Below, piece by piece: positions 15,498 to 25,489 of a DNA stretch of 64,000 bases. The position numbers were made by a program, and so were the translations under genes. The notes beneath the pieces are model-generated. The model was given only the letters and a program-made list of their open reading frames with translations, was not told the origin of the DNA and searched no databases. Source of the stretch: Canibacter zhoujuaniae (GTDB lineage Bacteria; Actinomycetota; Actinomycetes; Actinomycetales; Microbacteriaceae); contig NZ_JAAIJZ010000001.1 of the NCBI RefSeq assembly GCF_011752005.1, positions 776,089 through 840,088 on the forward strand. The letters are read 5' to 3'. How positions within the stretch are numbered: position 1 is the first letter of the stretch; each line of letters opens with the position of its first letter.

Positions 15498-18212
15498 CTA
15501 GCTGCGTGGTTTCTCAACCATCTCGATGGTCTCGATTTCATCGCCCACCTGAATATCGTTGTACTTGCCCAAACCGATACCTGCTTCAAAGTCGGTGCGC
15601 ACCTCGGTGACATCGTCTTTAAAGCGGCGCAGTGACTCAATCGCTAGACCGTCGGCGATCACAACACCCTCACGAATAACGCGAGCCTTCGCGTTTCTGG
15701 TGATGGTGCCCGAACGCACGATAACACCTGCGATATTGCCGAACTTGCTTGAGCGGAAGATCTCGCGGATCTCGGCAACACCCGACTGCACCTCTTCGAA
15801 CTCTGGTTTCAAGAGGCCCTTCAGAGAGTTCTCGATATCGTCTATCGCGTTGTAAATAACGTTGTAGAACCGAATATCGACGCCCTCACGCTGAGCGAGC
15901 TCGCGAGCTTTCACATCTGGGCGCACATTGAATCCGACGATAATAGCGTTATCGATTGTCGCCAAGTCAACGTCAGAAGCGGTAATCGCACCAACGCCAC
16001 GGTGCAGAATACGCAGCTGCACCGTATCGTCGATTTCAATCTTCATCAGTGACTCTTCAAGAGCTTCAACCGCACCAGAAACATCACCCTTGATGATGAG
16101 ATTGAGTGACTCAACCTTGCCATCTTCAAGTGCCTTGGTGAAGTCTTCAAGGCTCATACGCTTACGTGCCTTCGCAAGCTGTGCATTACGCTCAGCAGCC
16201 TCACGCTTTTCAGCGATCTGGCGTGCTGTGCGATCTTCATCGGTCACGATGAAGGTGTCACCAGCACGCGGCACCGAGCTCAAACCCTGCACAGCAACGG
16301 GGCGTGACGGGCCAGCCTCAGCAACCCGATTACCGTTCTCGTCGAGCATCGCACGTACGCGACCGTAGGCGGTGCCGGTCACGATAGCGTCACCTACGCG
16401 CAGGGTGCCTGATTGGATAAGCACGGTGGCAACCGAGCCTCGACCCTTATCTAGGTGCGCTTCAATCGCGATACCGCGTGCATCTTTATCAGGGTTTGCA
16501 CGCAGGTCAAGACCGGCGTCGGCGGTGAGCAGAACAGCATCCAGCAGCTCAGTGATACCGACATTGTTCTTTGCAGAAACGTCAACGAACATAACATCGC
16601 CGCCGTATTCTTCTGCAACAAGACCAAACTCGGTTAACTGTGAGCGCACCTTCTGTGGGTTTGCTTCAGGTTTATCAACCTTGTTTACCGCAACCACAAT
16701 TGGCACATTGGCCGCCTTCGCGTGGTTCAACGCTTCAATTGTCTGCGGCATGATGCCGTCGTCAGCTGCAACCACAAGGATTGCGATATCGGTGACCTTT
16801 GCACCACGGGCACGCATAGCGGTGAACGCCTCGTGACCTGGGGTGTCGATGAAGGTAATCTTGCGTTCAACACCGTCATGCTCGGTCGCAACCTGGTAAG
16901 CGCCGATGTGCTGCGTAATGCCACCCGCTTCTCCCGAAACAACGTTCGCGTTTCGGATGGCGTCGAGCAGGCGGGTCTTACCGTGATCAACGTGACCCAT
17001 AACGGTTACTACCGGCGGGCGTGGTGCCAGATTTTCGTCATCCTCGAGCGCCTCTGCCTCAAGGTCTATGTCAAAGCCCTCAAGCAGTTCGCGATCCTCT
17101 TCCTCTGGGGAAACAACCTGCACCTTATAGCCGAGCTCTTCACCGAGAATCTCGATGGTTGCCTCGTCAAGTGACTCTGTTGCGGTTGCCATTTCACCGA
17201 GGTGGAAGAGCACAGTTACCAGGTTTGATGCGCTGGTTTCGATCTTCTCTGCGAAGTCTGCGAGAGAAGCACCACGGCGCAGACGGATCGGAGTATTGCC
17301 GTCACCGCGCGGTACCTTAACGCCGCCAATTACCGGCGCCTCCCGCATCTCAAACTCTTGCCGCTTTGCCCGCTTTGACTTACGCGCTTTGCTCTTTGAG
17401 CCGCCTCGACCAAACGCGCCTGCGGTGCCGGCACCACGGCCGGCACGCCCGCGACCACCGAAACCACCAGCTGGCCGGGGAGCTCCTGCGCCGCCCGGAC
17501 CACCTGCGCCCGGCCGGCCAGCCCCACCTGGGCGACCTGCGCCACCCGGACGACCAGCGCCTGGACGGCCAACACCGCCCGGGCGACCTGCACCTGGGCG
17601 ACCAACACCGGAGCTGCCGGGACGTGGCGCCGCTGGCTTCGGAATGCTACCCGGGTTGGGGCGCTGCCCCATGCCCTGGCTGGACGCAAACGGATTGTTG
17701 CCCGGACGCGGCGGGCGCGGAATGCCCATACCCTGGCTGGATGCAAACGGGTTATTGCCCGGACGCGGTGCACCAGGCTTTGCAGCACCTGCTTGGCTCG
17801 CCTTTGGGTGCGCCGGAGCAGGCTTTTTAGCTCCCGGCTTAGCAGCTGGCGCAGGCTTTGCTGTGGCCGTGTCTGCTGCCTTCGCGGGGGCCGGTTTCTC
17901 AGGCTTTGGTTTTGCAGGGCCCGGCTTAATAGCGCCCGGCTTTGGCGCGGGCTTCTTTGCTGCCGGTTTTGCCGCGGTTTTTGCCTCGGGCTTCTGCGCC
18001 GCAGGCTTGTCACCGCTGTCTCCGCTGTCGGTTGCAGCTTTAGCCGCGGCCGATTCGGTAGCGAGAGCCTTTTTAACTTCCGCTGCCACCGGAGGTAACA
18101 CTGTTGACGATGGTGATTTTACATACTCGCCAAGCTCTTTCAGCTTCGCAATCACCACTTTGCTTTCGAGACCCAGCTCGGAAGCAATTTCGTGAATTCG
18201 TGGGTTTGCCAC
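15498..18212 (-). CDS. infB: Translation initiation factor IF-2
   Basis: GTPase that delivers initiator tRNA to the 30S subunit. The N-terminal IF2N helix bundle (residues 1-50) is followed by a long Ala/Pro/Gly/Lys-rich linker, a second IF2N domain near 300-350, the G domain with GHVDHGKT at about 406-413, DTPGHEAF and NKVDK, and beta-barrel domains to residue 904. GTG at 18212 has an aggag ribosome site 5 bases upstream; the ribosome site is partly inside a 9-bp hairpin (18220-18243). The linker contains two copies of a 14-residue NNPFASSQGMG-type repeat. Confidence 0.96.
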   Translation of the reverse strand: MANPRIHEIASELGLESKVVIAKLKELGEYVKSPSSTVLPPVAAEVKKALATESAAAKAATDSGDSGDKPAAQKPEAKTAAKPAAKKPAPKPGAIKPGPAKPKPEKPAPAKAADTATAKPAPAAKPGAKKPAPAHPKASQAGAAKPGAPRPGNNPFASSQGMGIPRPPRPGNNPFASSQGMGQRPNPGSIPKPAAPRPGSSGVGRPGAGRPGGVGRPGAGRPGGAGRPGGAGRPGAGGPGGAGAPRPAGGFGGRGRAGRGAGTAGAFGRGGSKSKARKSKRAKRQEFEMREAPVIGGVKVPRGDGNTPIRLRRGASLADFAEKIETSASNLVTVLFHLGEMATATESLDEATIEILGEELGYKVQVVSPEEEDRELLEGFDIDLEAEALEDDENLAPRPPVVTVMGHVDHGKTRLLDAIRNANVVSGEAGGITQHIGAYQVATEHDGVERKITFIDTPGHEAFTAMRARGAKVTDIAILVVAADDGIMPQTIEALNHAKAANVPIVVAVNKVDKPEANPQKVRSQLTEFGLVAEEYGGDVMFVDVSAKNNVGITELLDAVLLTADAGLDLRANPDKDARGIAIEAHLDKGRGSVATVLIQSGTLRVGDAIVTGTAYGRVRAMLDENGNRVAEAGPSRPVAVQGLSSVPRAGDTFIVTDEDRTARQIAEKREAAERNAQLAKARKRMSLEDFTKALEDGKVESLNLIIKGDVSGAVEALEESLMKIEIDDTVQLRILHRGVGAITASDVDLATIDNAIIVGFNVRPDVKARELAQREGVDIRFYNVIYNAIDDIENSLKGLLKPEFEEVQSGVAEIREIFRSSKFGNIAGVIVRSGTITRNAKARVIREGVVIADGLAIESLRRFKDDVTEVRTDFEAGIGLGKYNDIQVGDEIETIEMVEKPRS
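17668..17768. repeat. Tandem 44-base repeat within the infB linker
   Basis: Two 44-base copies (17668-17711 and 17725-17768, period 57) with few mismatches encode the repeated NNPFASSQGMG segment of the IF-2 linker. Such repeats vary in number between strains by slippage; the surrounding 17.4-17.65 kb is also GC-rich low-complexity sequence encoding Pro/Gly/Arg repeats. Confidence 0.8.
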
Positions 18213-18216
18213 TTTT

Positions 18217-18243
18217 CTCCTGTCTGGGTTCGCGCCCAGACAG
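18217..18243 (-). promoter_or_regulatory. Hairpin overlapping the infB ribosome-binding site
   Basis: A perfect 9-bp stem (18220-18228 with 18235-18243) with a 6-base loop. On the minus strand its 3' arm runs into the aggag ribosome site of infB (18217-18221), two bases of which are in the stem. There is no T-tract, so it is not a terminator; control of infB translation or processing is the natural reading. Confidence 0.5.
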
Positions 18244-18288
18244 GGCGAGAACCTTTATTTCTTATTGACGGAACTCATCGTGAACCGT

Positions 18289-18549
18289 TCATGAGTGATC
18301 CATGATCAATTTCAACCTGTTCTCTAATTGGGTAGTGTCGTCTATCTGCGGCACTCGCAAAGCCCGCTGGAAAACCTGGCGAGACAGTGCTCGATTCACA
18401 CACTGTGCACTACGGTGCAGCCAGCAACCGCGCCCCGCAGCATCGCCACGTTCATCGATTACCAGCGCTCCATTGCGCGCAACAACGCGTAACAGCCGGG
18501 AACGGTCATCCCGTTTTCGGCACCCCACGCACGTGCGAACTGCTTCCAT
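18289..18549 (-). CDS. ylxR: YlxR/RnpM family RNA-binding protein (DUF448)
   Basis: 86 residues with the family core RTCVGCRKR at the N-terminus, GRGCWLH in the middle and a basic C-terminal half. The fold binds RNA; B. subtilis YlxR was shown to bind RNase P RNA. Its place between nusA and infB is conserved in many bacteria. The start ATG is given by the family N-terminus. Confidence 0.92.
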   Translation of the reverse strand: MEAVRTCVGCRKRDDRSRLLRVVARNGALVIDERGDAAGRGCWLHRSAQCVNRALSRQVFQRALRVPQIDDTTQLENRLKLIMDHS

Positions 18550-18599
18550 CTTACCAGTCCCCGCAAACCTTTAGCTGGACGGCCCAGCAGTCTCTGCCT

Positions 18600-19595
18600 T
18601 TATGACTCCATCACAGAGTCGGCTTGAATATCAATCTTGGCGCCTGTGAGTTTCGCTGCAAGACGCGCATTCTGCCCTTCTTTACCGATAGCGAGCGACA
18701 GCTGGAAGTCTGGCACCAGCACGCGCACCTTTTTTTCCTCAGCGTTAAGCATGAAGACATCAGAGACCTTTGCGGGCGACAGAGCGTTTGCGACGAACTC
18801 AGTAAGGTCGCTCGAATAGTCAATCAGATCGATCTTCTCTTCACCCAACTGGCTCATCACGGCGCGCACACGACGCCCCATTTCACCGATAAAGCATCCC
18901 TTGGCGTTCACCTCAGGTCGGTTCGAGCGCACCGCAACCTTTGACCGATAGCCAGCTTCACGGGCAACCGAAACAATCTCTACGATTTCCTCTGCCAGCT
19001 CTGGCACTTCAAGCTCAAACAAACGCTTCACCAGCCCCGGGTGGGTGCGTGAAACAGTTACCTGTGTGCCGCGCAGACCCTTTGAAACTCCGGTAATGTA
19101 CACGCGGATCCGACGCCCGTGCGGATACTCTTCACCCGGCACCTGCTCCTCTGGTGGCAGAATCGCCTCAACATCTCCCAGATCGACATGTACCATGCGC
19201 GGATTTGGCCCCTGCTTTACAACGCCAGAGATCTGCTGACCTTCACGATCCTTATAGTGTCGCAACACGGCGTCATCTGACAGTTCACGCAGGCGCGATG
19301 CGATTACCTGCTTGGCTGCGTTAGCCGCGATCCGACCAAAGCCTTCCACATCTGCAACAACCTCACCGGTGTACTCACCATCTTCGTTGTATTCTTTCCG
19401 GAAAACACCAAGATCGCCGGTTTTCTGGTCTAGCTGCGCACGCACATCAGAGTCTTTTGGTGCGTCGAGTTTGTTGTTAACCAGGTGCTTAATGTAAGCG
19501 GAGGCCACTGCTTGCTCAATAATTTCTGCCAGTTCTGCGATTGGAATCTCTGTCTCAGTAGCCACTGCTCGTAGTTCTGTAACTTCAATGCGCAT
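18600..19595 (-). CDS. nusA: Transcription termination/antitermination protein NusA
   Basis: 331 residues, the usual length for actinobacterial NusA lacking the C-terminal acidic repeats. N-terminal polymerase-binding domain (1-100), S1 domain (about 105-180, GVVKQGPNPRMVHVDLGDVEAILPPEEQVPGE), and KH1/KH2 domains with the GCFIGEMGRRVRAVMSQLGEEKIDLI and LSLAIGKEGQNARLAAKLTG motifs. Ribosome site gggagg, 4 bases before ATG. rimP, which is normally directly upstream, is absent; the neighbour is the type VII-like operon. Confidence 0.95.
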   Translation of the reverse strand: MRIEVTELRAVATETEIPIAELAEIIEQAVASAYIKHLVNNKLDAPKDSDVRAQLDQKTGDLGVFRKEYNEDGEYTGEVVADVEGFGRIAANAAKQVIASRLRELSDDAVLRHYKDREGQQISGVVKQGPNPRMVHVDLGDVEAILPPEEQVPGEEYPHGRRIRVYITGVSKGLRGTQVTVSRTHPGLVKRLFELEVPELAEEIVEIVSVAREAGYRSKVAVRSNRPEVNAKGCFIGEMGRRVRAVMSQLGEEKIDLIDYSSDLTEFVANALSPAKVSDVFMLNAEEKKVRVLVPDFQLSLAIGKEGQNARLAAKLTGAKIDIQADSVMES

Positions 19596-19667
19596 AACGC
19601 CTCCCTTATTCAGCTGTAAACCTCGGCTCGCGAGACTAATTGAAAGATTTAGTCTAGCAAAATAGTT

Positions 19668-21227
19668 TTAATGCCGTGCTGTCAGACTCGCCTGCGGGCT
19701 CTCAGTCTCGCGGCCGGATGAGTCTGAAGTCTGCGTGTTTGCCGGCGCTGCTCCCTTAGAGTTTCGATGCACTTCCGCGATGATCGCCGACACCGCGGGG
19801 CTACCACGATCTAGATACCCGCCACCGACCTCACCAACATACAGTGAGTGTGATCGCACCGAATTACTGTCGCCCCAGGCGTTCACATTAATCTCTGGCG
19901 CATCAGCCAAATTTCGCGGATCGGTTGGATGGCTTCCGAAAGTTCTGCCTATTGGAGCGATGACATCTGCGGGCGGAGCTTGGCGGCGCCTCCAATATTG
20001 CGGGTCACTTGCGCTTTCTGCAGTCTGCTCTCGTGTAGCGTTCTTCGCATTCCAGTTTTTTGGATTGGGTTCGGCTGTGGCTGACAGCAGCCTCTCGGTG
20101 CGCAACTGTTCTCGTTTCACTCCCCTAGCTAGACCCGCTGAACCGATGGTAAAAACTGCGGCGATTTGCTTCCCCTCATGCTGTAACGCCTCCGCGGTGA
20201 CAGTAGTGCCGTATGAATGGGGCACGATCGTCAGCTGCGCTTGCGGGTTTTTAGAGGCGAGATCGCTCAAAAACCTGCTGAGCCCAACCCCACCAACCTG
20301 CGCCCGCGTCATGCCCGGTTCTTCAAAAAGATCCGGTGAGTCATACCCCAGCCATGCAACATAGCTTGTGCACCCACTTGCTTCTGCGACGCTGAGCCGC
20401 TCCTCCGCTTGCAGTGAACGCACTGCGTCTCCCAGATTGTCTATGCCCGCCAGGTTACTGCCCATACCTGGCACAATAAGCACAATCCGTTCCGCTGTTT
20501 CCAAGTTCCCATAGGCTACCGCGCCAACAAGTTGCCGATTCTGCCGCCCAAGAGACAGCAGATTTGCATCGGGATTGTTTCGCAAGTGCTGCGCAAGTGC
20601 CCTTAACTCAGTTTTAAACTTTATTTCGCTCAGCCCTGTGCCGCTGAATCCCATCTCTCGGTGCGCACGCCCTGGATCACTCAATGCCCGCAGTAGCAAA
20701 GTTAAAGGAGTTTCAGTGCTGGTGCTGAGATTTTCGCTGCGAGCCAGTGCGGTTGCTGTTCGGGTGCCGGTATTAGTCTGAACGGGGAAGATCTGTGCGG
20801 GGATCCGACCAAAATCCTGGGCGTTCACAGCAGCCAACAGCTGCGCAACCGCGCCACGATACTCGGCACTAATTTGCATCGCCTCGACAATTTCCAGCTC
20901 GACCGCAGCCCCTGATTCAGCAGCTAGCCGCCTAGCCACTAAGTTTTCAACAGAGTCGATAAAGACCTCAAGTGCGCTCGCAAGCTGCTCAATCGAGTGC
21001 ATGAATAACTCAATTTTTGATGTGATCTCACGCTCATGCACTTCCAGCAGCTCTCCAATAGCTACGGATCGCTGTCCGGTGAGAAGATCAACCGCCCAGC
21101 GCTGTTGCAGTTCCGCCTCATAAAGTCGGTCAGTCAAGCGGCAAAGTTCTTCTCGATTTGTAACGGCATAACCAATAACAGCAGAGTTTGGAAGCGCGCC
21201 CACGACTGCGCAGTCTTGACCGATCAT
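19668..21227 (-). CDS. DUF1023 alpha/beta-hydrolase, type VII locus cargo or accessory
   Basis: 519 residues. An N-terminal helical region (about 20-140) resembles the elongated targeting regions of type VII substrates, followed by a DUF1023-type alpha/beta hydrolase domain: strand plus oxyanion region LIVPGMGSNLAGIDN and the nucleophile elbow VPHSYG with Ser338, and a histidine near RSHSLYVGEVGG as the likely catalytic base. No signal peptide. It is the last gene of the operon and overlaps the preceding small gene by ATGA. Members of this family often sit in ESX/WXG loci of actinobacteria; whether this is an effector (esterase or lipase toxin) or an envelope-processing enzyme is not known. 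Confidence 0.78.
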   Translation of the reverse strand: MIGQDCAVVGALPNSAVIGYAVTNREELCRLTDRLYEAELQQRWAVDLLTGQRSVAIGELLEVHEREITSKIELFMHSIEQLASALEVFIDSVENLVARRLAAESGAAVELEIVEAMQISAEYRGAVAQLLAAVNAQDFGRIPAQIFPVQTNTGTRTATALARSENLSTSTETPLTLLLRALSDPGRAHREMGFSGTGLSEIKFKTELRALAQHLRNNPDANLLSLGRQNRQLVGAVAYGNLETAERIVLIVPGMGSNLAGIDNLGDAVRSLQAEERLSVAEASGCTSYVAWLGYDSPDLFEEPGMTRAQVGGVGLSRFLSDLASKNPQAQLTIVPHSYGTTVTAEALQHEGKQIAAVFTIGSAGLARGVKREQLRTERLLSATAEPNPKNWNAKNATREQTAESASDPQYWRRRQAPPADVIAPIGRTFGSHPTDPRNLADAPEINVNAWGDSNSVRSHSLYVGEVGGGYLDRGSPAVSAIIAEVHRNSKGAAPANTQTSDSSGRETESPQASLTARH

Positions 21228-21523
21228 TTACGCGTCTCCAACCTAGCTGTGACACTGTCGCCAGCCGCCACGTCAACTGTATGGAACTCTGCAAGCACAG
21301 TTTCCACGACCTGCGCGCACCCCTGCATAGCTTCGGTCAAGGCTTGTATCCAGCTCTGCAACGACTGATCTAACTGCGACACCAAACTAGCATCCAGCAC
21401 CTCTGACAGCAGAGAGCCCAGCCCTTCAAAGGAAAACTGAGTGCAGCCAAGCGATGCCTCCCCATCACGCATACGGTGCACATAACCCGATAACATCTCT
21501 GGGTCTAAAAAGATGCCATTCAT
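21224..21523 (-). CDS. Small helical protein of the type VII-like operon
   Basis: 99 residues, predicted as two long amphipathic helices around residues 30-85, with no signal peptide and a weakly acidic composition. It overlaps the ATPase stop at one end and the DUF1023 start at the other, each by ATGA. Size, helical content and position suggest a partner or chaperone for the hydrolase, comparable to the small helical partners of LXG toxins, but no WXG motif is present and no family was recognised. Confidence 0.65.
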   Translation of the reverse strand: MNGIFLDPEMLSGYVHRMRDGEASLGCTQFSFEGLGSLLSEVLDASLVSQLDQSLQSWIQALTEAMQGCAQVVETVLAEFHTVDVAAGDSVTARLETRK

Positions 21524-24500
21524 ACGCGCTCCCCTACGACGGCCGCCGTTAAGACGACAGCTTTTACGAGATCGTCAGCCCCCGCAGCGCCACTGTTGCG
21601 CCCCGCCTGCACCACTGCCCCTCCGGGGATTAAAGCAATCTGTTTTGCAATTCTGGCGCTCACCCACTCCGGCGGTGCGCTAGTCTCGCTTTGCGGAATC
21701 CACACCCGAAAATCGGGCTCTTCTCCGGCTGGCAGCAAGCCGTACGGTAGTCGCCCTGCGGTTGTGCAAATGAGCATAATTGTGCGTTCTAAACGCCGCG
21801 CCTCTCGCAGCTGACGCACCCAGTCGCTTGTAAGAATTCCTGCGCTCAAGAGGTTTTCTTTTACTATCACCAGTCGCGCAGACTCTGGTGGCATCTCCAC
21901 GCTAGACACTTCAAAAACGTGTTCTGGTTTCAAGCAGTGGTGTGCAATTAACGCTGTCACGAAGTTTTCTTGTAGCTTGGGCGCACCCCCAAAATGCACT
22001 AATCCGTGACGCGGAAAACCGGTTACCGCATGGGCCACAAGCGCAGCTCCCAGAGCTTCAAACTGCAGCGCATCACCAAGTTTTGTCGTAGCTTTAAGAA
22101 GCGGCCAGAGTGGTGTGGGGGTGGATCGCCAACTGCCGCATCCTTCTGGCTCCCTGAGCTGTATCTGTTTTACATCCGGCAGGTAAATTGCCCGCTGCGC
22201 TGGCAGATTTGCCACACTGCCACGCAATTTAGGTGGCAGCAGGTGCGCGAGCGCAACGTCTACCGTGCTCGATTGCAGCAAAAATATGTGTCTTAGTTTG
22301 TCTCGTAATCTTACGGGGATACTGTGCGTGCTGCGCATCCCAACAAGCACTAGATTAGTCGGATCAGAAAGCAGACTCTGCAGTGCTTCGATAATAAGCT
22401 CAAAGGCAGCACCTGCGTTTTCAAGCACTCGATTGAGATCCTCAATTACAACCACACAAAGCTGATTCTGTTGTTTGATCCAATCTAAAAGTCGCAGAAT
22501 TTGGTGTGCATCATCAGCTTCAGCAAAAGCGATGCGCGAGTTAGACGCCGGAACTTTCATGGCACTACTCTGGCCACGAATGATGGCACCACGAAGTTCA
22601 TCGCGTCTTTCTAATTGCGATGCTGCAAGGAGCGCCTGCAGCGCAGTCGCTCGCGCGGCAGCACATTCTGCTACGACAGCGCAGTTGCCGCTTAAGCCTT
22701 CCCAAAATGTCATGATCTTACGTTGCCGCTCTTCCGGCAGTTCGATGATGCCGATAGCGTCTTCGGGGATTCCTGATGCAGCACCAGCAATCTCCTGAAG
22801 TTTTGCTCGTGTGAGACACAGCGGCATCTCCTGCACCCAGGTCAATTTTTCCGGTCGCTGAAATTCTGTGTCAGACAGTCTGCTCATCACTCGCACTAGG
22901 GCCGCAGCCAGCGATACTCCATTTAAGACGAGGTGATTCACCGATAAATTAATGAACCCGGCCATACTGCCTCCGGCAGCGCGCACAAAGCCCACACCTT
23001 TGTCTTCCTCTGTGAGCCGCGCAGCCTCTGCTCCGCCGAGCAACTCTCTGCTATCACCCTCAGAGGCGACACGCATAGCAAACAAAAGTTGGATGTTAGC
23101 TCTTGTTCGGTCGTTGATAACACCTCCCGGTTTTTGTGTCGCTAACACTAGGTGAATACCGAGTGAGCGTCCACGCTGTGCGAGATCTTGTAGTGAAACC
23201 TGCAGTTCGGGGTGCTGCTGCAAGAGGGCAGCGCACTCATCAATTGCTACCACCCAGATCGGCAGTGTTTCAGCAGATCTGCTATTAAAAACTTCTATAT
23301 CACTTGCCCGCACGCGCTGCAGCAGAGTTTCTCTGCGCACTATTTCACGTTTTAACCCGCCAAGCAGTCGCTCTCCACCATCGTTAGCGAGATCCGTCAC
23401 CAGCGCTATAGTGTGCGGCAGATCCTGTAACTCACCAAAGGTCGCACCACCTTTAAAATCTGCAAGTAAAAACTGTACGATCTCTGGCGAATTTCTGACC
23501 GCCATGCCGAGCAGCAGAGACTGCAGCAACTCTGACTTACCGGATCCGGTTGTTCCCGCGATCAGCGCATGGGGGCCCACTTTTGCAAGATCAAAGCCGC
23601 TTACTCCTCTCTCGGCGCACAACACAGATAGACGTAAATCAGGTTTTTTGTTTTTCCATCGGGCGCTCACTGCACTAACAACGCCTGCTGTACTAAAATC
23701 AGTCAGTTCCAACAGTTCTAATGCAGAGTTCGCTTTCTGCTGCCCCGGGTTAGTCTCCGTATCCGCATTTTCCGACCAAGCTAACCTGCTCAGACTGCGC
23801 ACGACCTGTTTTACGGTGTTATCGGTGATGCTACGACTTAAAAACTGGCGGGTTTGGTAGTCCTCTTCCTCTAATACCAAGGTATTGATGGTCTCTCCCA
23901 GCCAAACACTGTTACCGAACGCTGAGCTAGCTTTCTCAGCGCAGCACACAATCACTAGGCTCTGCCCTGATAGAGCAGCAAGCTCCTCACACTTTGGCAC
24001 AAACGCCGCATCCCCTATAAAACAAATCAGTAGCTGCGCTTCACGCCACTTAGCAGTGTGCGGCAGAGCTGAAAACCAATATTTTTCTAGCAGAGACTCG
24101 CAGCCGATGAATTGAAACCCAACTCTGCTCGGCGCATACGCGACTGCGAGTTGCAACACAAGCTCTGCAATGTAACTTGCACGCGCGCATTCTGCGCCTC
24201 GAACAGCTAACTTCGTCTCATTTTTAAGTTTCAAAGTTTGTTGTCGGCATACGGTTTTTCTGCCCACCAAAGTCTCATCTATTAGACTCTGCAGCTCAGG
24301 CTCAATTCCCGACTGTTTAAGCAGTTTAGGCAGTTGCGGGTGTTTCTTCTCTACAAGGCCGAGCGAGCAGGCAACCGGGCCACACTCAGTGGTTTTACGC
24401 CACAGCTTAACCGGTTCTGCCTCTAAAAATTTGCTGAGAGCAGGGAGATCAAGCTCATCTCTCCTGACGAGGGTTTCGACACCGCGGTCTAGTGTCGACA

Positions 24501-25479
24501 AAAACAATTGCCAATCAGCAGCAAATTTTTCTCGCACCGCCCTGTGCTGCCGTTTAAACCGTCTACGGCTCTCTAGCAGCGACCCAACCAGCATAATTGG
24601 TGAGAGAGCTGTGAATATCAGCACCGTCGGGGTTTGCAAGACCAACCACAATAAACCCGCAAGAACCAGTGGTGCCACCCACGCGTATACGGGCATACCT
24701 TTCGGTTTTGCCACCTCCGCTATGCGCGGGAGTTCCAAGACTGGTAGCGACGCAGCAGCTGCTGTGGGTGGCAGATCACTGCTATCTTGAAACTCTGTCG
24801 AGACTAGCTGTTGCGTGTCGAAATCCGCTAGCGGCTCAACCGCCACCCTAACACCGGCAACCTCGAACAGAGATAGCTTGGCGCTGTCAGCTTCGTCTAA
24901 ATCTGCGCGTAAGTCGCTCACAGGTATTGAGTTAGACAGTCGTATCTTAACTGCAGTGCCGACTTTAATCTCAGCGACAATAGCTGGCACCGCATCACAG
25001 TCAGCCGCTGCTGTTACTGCAGCTGGCATCAGGGTGCGGGCAACATCAATATCTCCTCTGCCAAAACCGACGGTAAAGCTTCCTTTTGGCAGCAGGTACG
25101 ATTCAGTTTCAGAAACCGTCAGGAGCGCACCGCCAATCAACCGCACACCGGGCGGGACCTTATTAGAATCGGGCAGACTAATCTCAAAACCACTAAGCCA
25201 AGGATGATCAGCTACGAGGCTCGCGCCGCTCACACAATAGCTATTGCCAGAGCCCGGATCTTTCACCACAAGCCCGTGCCCCAAAAGAGCGGCAGGGAAT
25301 TCTTCCGAGCAGTTTTGCCCTGCCGGTACTGCCAGTTTTAAGCCGGATCCTGATTCGGAACCTAAACTCTGCTGCACAAGAGCCTGATTAACGTCTGCAA
25401 CAGTAGTGTTGGCTGCAAACTCAAGCAGCACAGGCTCTAGATTACCGGATGCTTTTCGCAAAAACACCGTGCATCGCAT
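21520..25479 (-). CDS. eccC: Type VII secretion FtsK/SpoIIIE-type ATPase (EccC/EssC-like)
   Basis: 1319 residues. An N-terminal ubiquitin-like or FHA-like region (1-240) contains LLPKGSFTVGFGRGDIDVA; two membrane segments lie at about 264-305, then three FtsK-like ATPase modules. Module 1 is complete: Walker A AGTTGSGKSELLQ with Lys648 and Walker B VVAIDECAALL. Modules 2 and 3 have lost the Walker A lysine (the positions equivalent to 929-945 and 1160-1175 read NCAVVAECAAARA and HFGGAPKLQENF), as is usual for EccC/EssC where only one or two modules are active. A very good ribosome site (aaggagg) precedes ATG. The single-chain form with fused N-terminal domain is more like EssC than the split EccCa/EccCb. 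Confidence 0.92.
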   Translation of the reverse strand: MRCTVFLRKASGNLEPVLLEFAANTTVADVNQALVQQSLGSESGSGLKLAVPAGQNCSEEFPAALLGHGLVVKDPGSGNSYCVSGASLVADHPWLSGFEISLPDSNKVPPGVRLIGGALLTVSETESYLLPKGSFTVGFGRGDIDVARTLMPAAVTAAADCDAVPAIVAEIKVGTAVKIRLSNSIPVSDLRADLDEADSAKLSLFEVAGVRVAVEPLADFDTQQLVSTEFQDSSDLPPTAAAASLPVLELPRIAEVAKPKGMPVYAWVAPLVLAGLLWLVLQTPTVLIFTALSPIMLVGSLLESRRRFKRQHRAVREKFAADWQLFLSTLDRGVETLVRRDELDLPALSKFLEAEPVKLWRKTTECGPVACSLGLVEKKHPQLPKLLKQSGIEPELQSLIDETLVGRKTVCRQQTLKLKNETKLAVRGAECARASYIAELVLQLAVAYAPSRVGFQFIGCESLLEKYWFSALPHTAKWREAQLLICFIGDAAFVPKCEELAALSGQSLVIVCCAEKASSAFGNSVWLGETINTLVLEEEDYQTRQFLSRSITDNTVKQVVRSLSRLAWSENADTETNPGQQKANSALELLELTDFSTAGVVSAVSARWKNKKPDLRLSVLCAERGVSGFDLAKVGPHALIAGTTGSGKSELLQSLLLGMAVRNSPEIVQFLLADFKGGATFGELQDLPHTIALVTDLANDGGERLLGGLKREIVRRETLLQRVRASDIEVFNSRSAETLPIWVVAIDECAALLQQHPELQVSLQDLAQRGRSLGIHLVLATQKPGGVINDRTRANIQLLFAMRVASEGDSRELLGGAEAARLTEEDKGVGFVRAAGGSMAGFINLSVNHLVLNGVSLAAALVRVMSRLSDTEFQRPEKLTWVQEMPLCLTRAKLQEIAGAASGIPEDAIGIIELPEERQRKIMTFWEGLSGNCAVVAECAAARATALQALLAASQLERRDELRGAIIRGQSSAMKVPASNSRIAFAEADDAHQILRLLDWIKQQNQLCVVVIEDLNRVLENAGAAFELIIEALQSLLSDPTNLVLVGMRSTHSIPVRLRDKLRHIFLLQSSTVDVALAHLLPPKLRGSVANLPAQRAIYLPDVKQIQLREPEGCGSWRSTPTPLWPLLKATTKLGDALQFEALGAALVAHAVTGFPRHGLVHFGGAPKLQENFVTALIAHHCLKPEHVFEVSSVEMPPESARLVIVKENLLSAGILTSDWVRQLREARRLERTIMLICTTAGRLPYGLLPAGEEPDFRVWIPQSETSAPPEWVSARIAKQIALIPGGAVVQAGRNSGAAGADDLVKAVVLTAAVVGERV

Positions 25480-25489
25480 AAGCGCCTCC

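Noticed and set aside
17155..18195. A 346-residue open frame opposite infB, rich in Pro, Gly and Ala
   Set aside because: It is the reverse complement of the IF-2 G/P/A linker; the composition mirrors the repeat and the real gene is infB.
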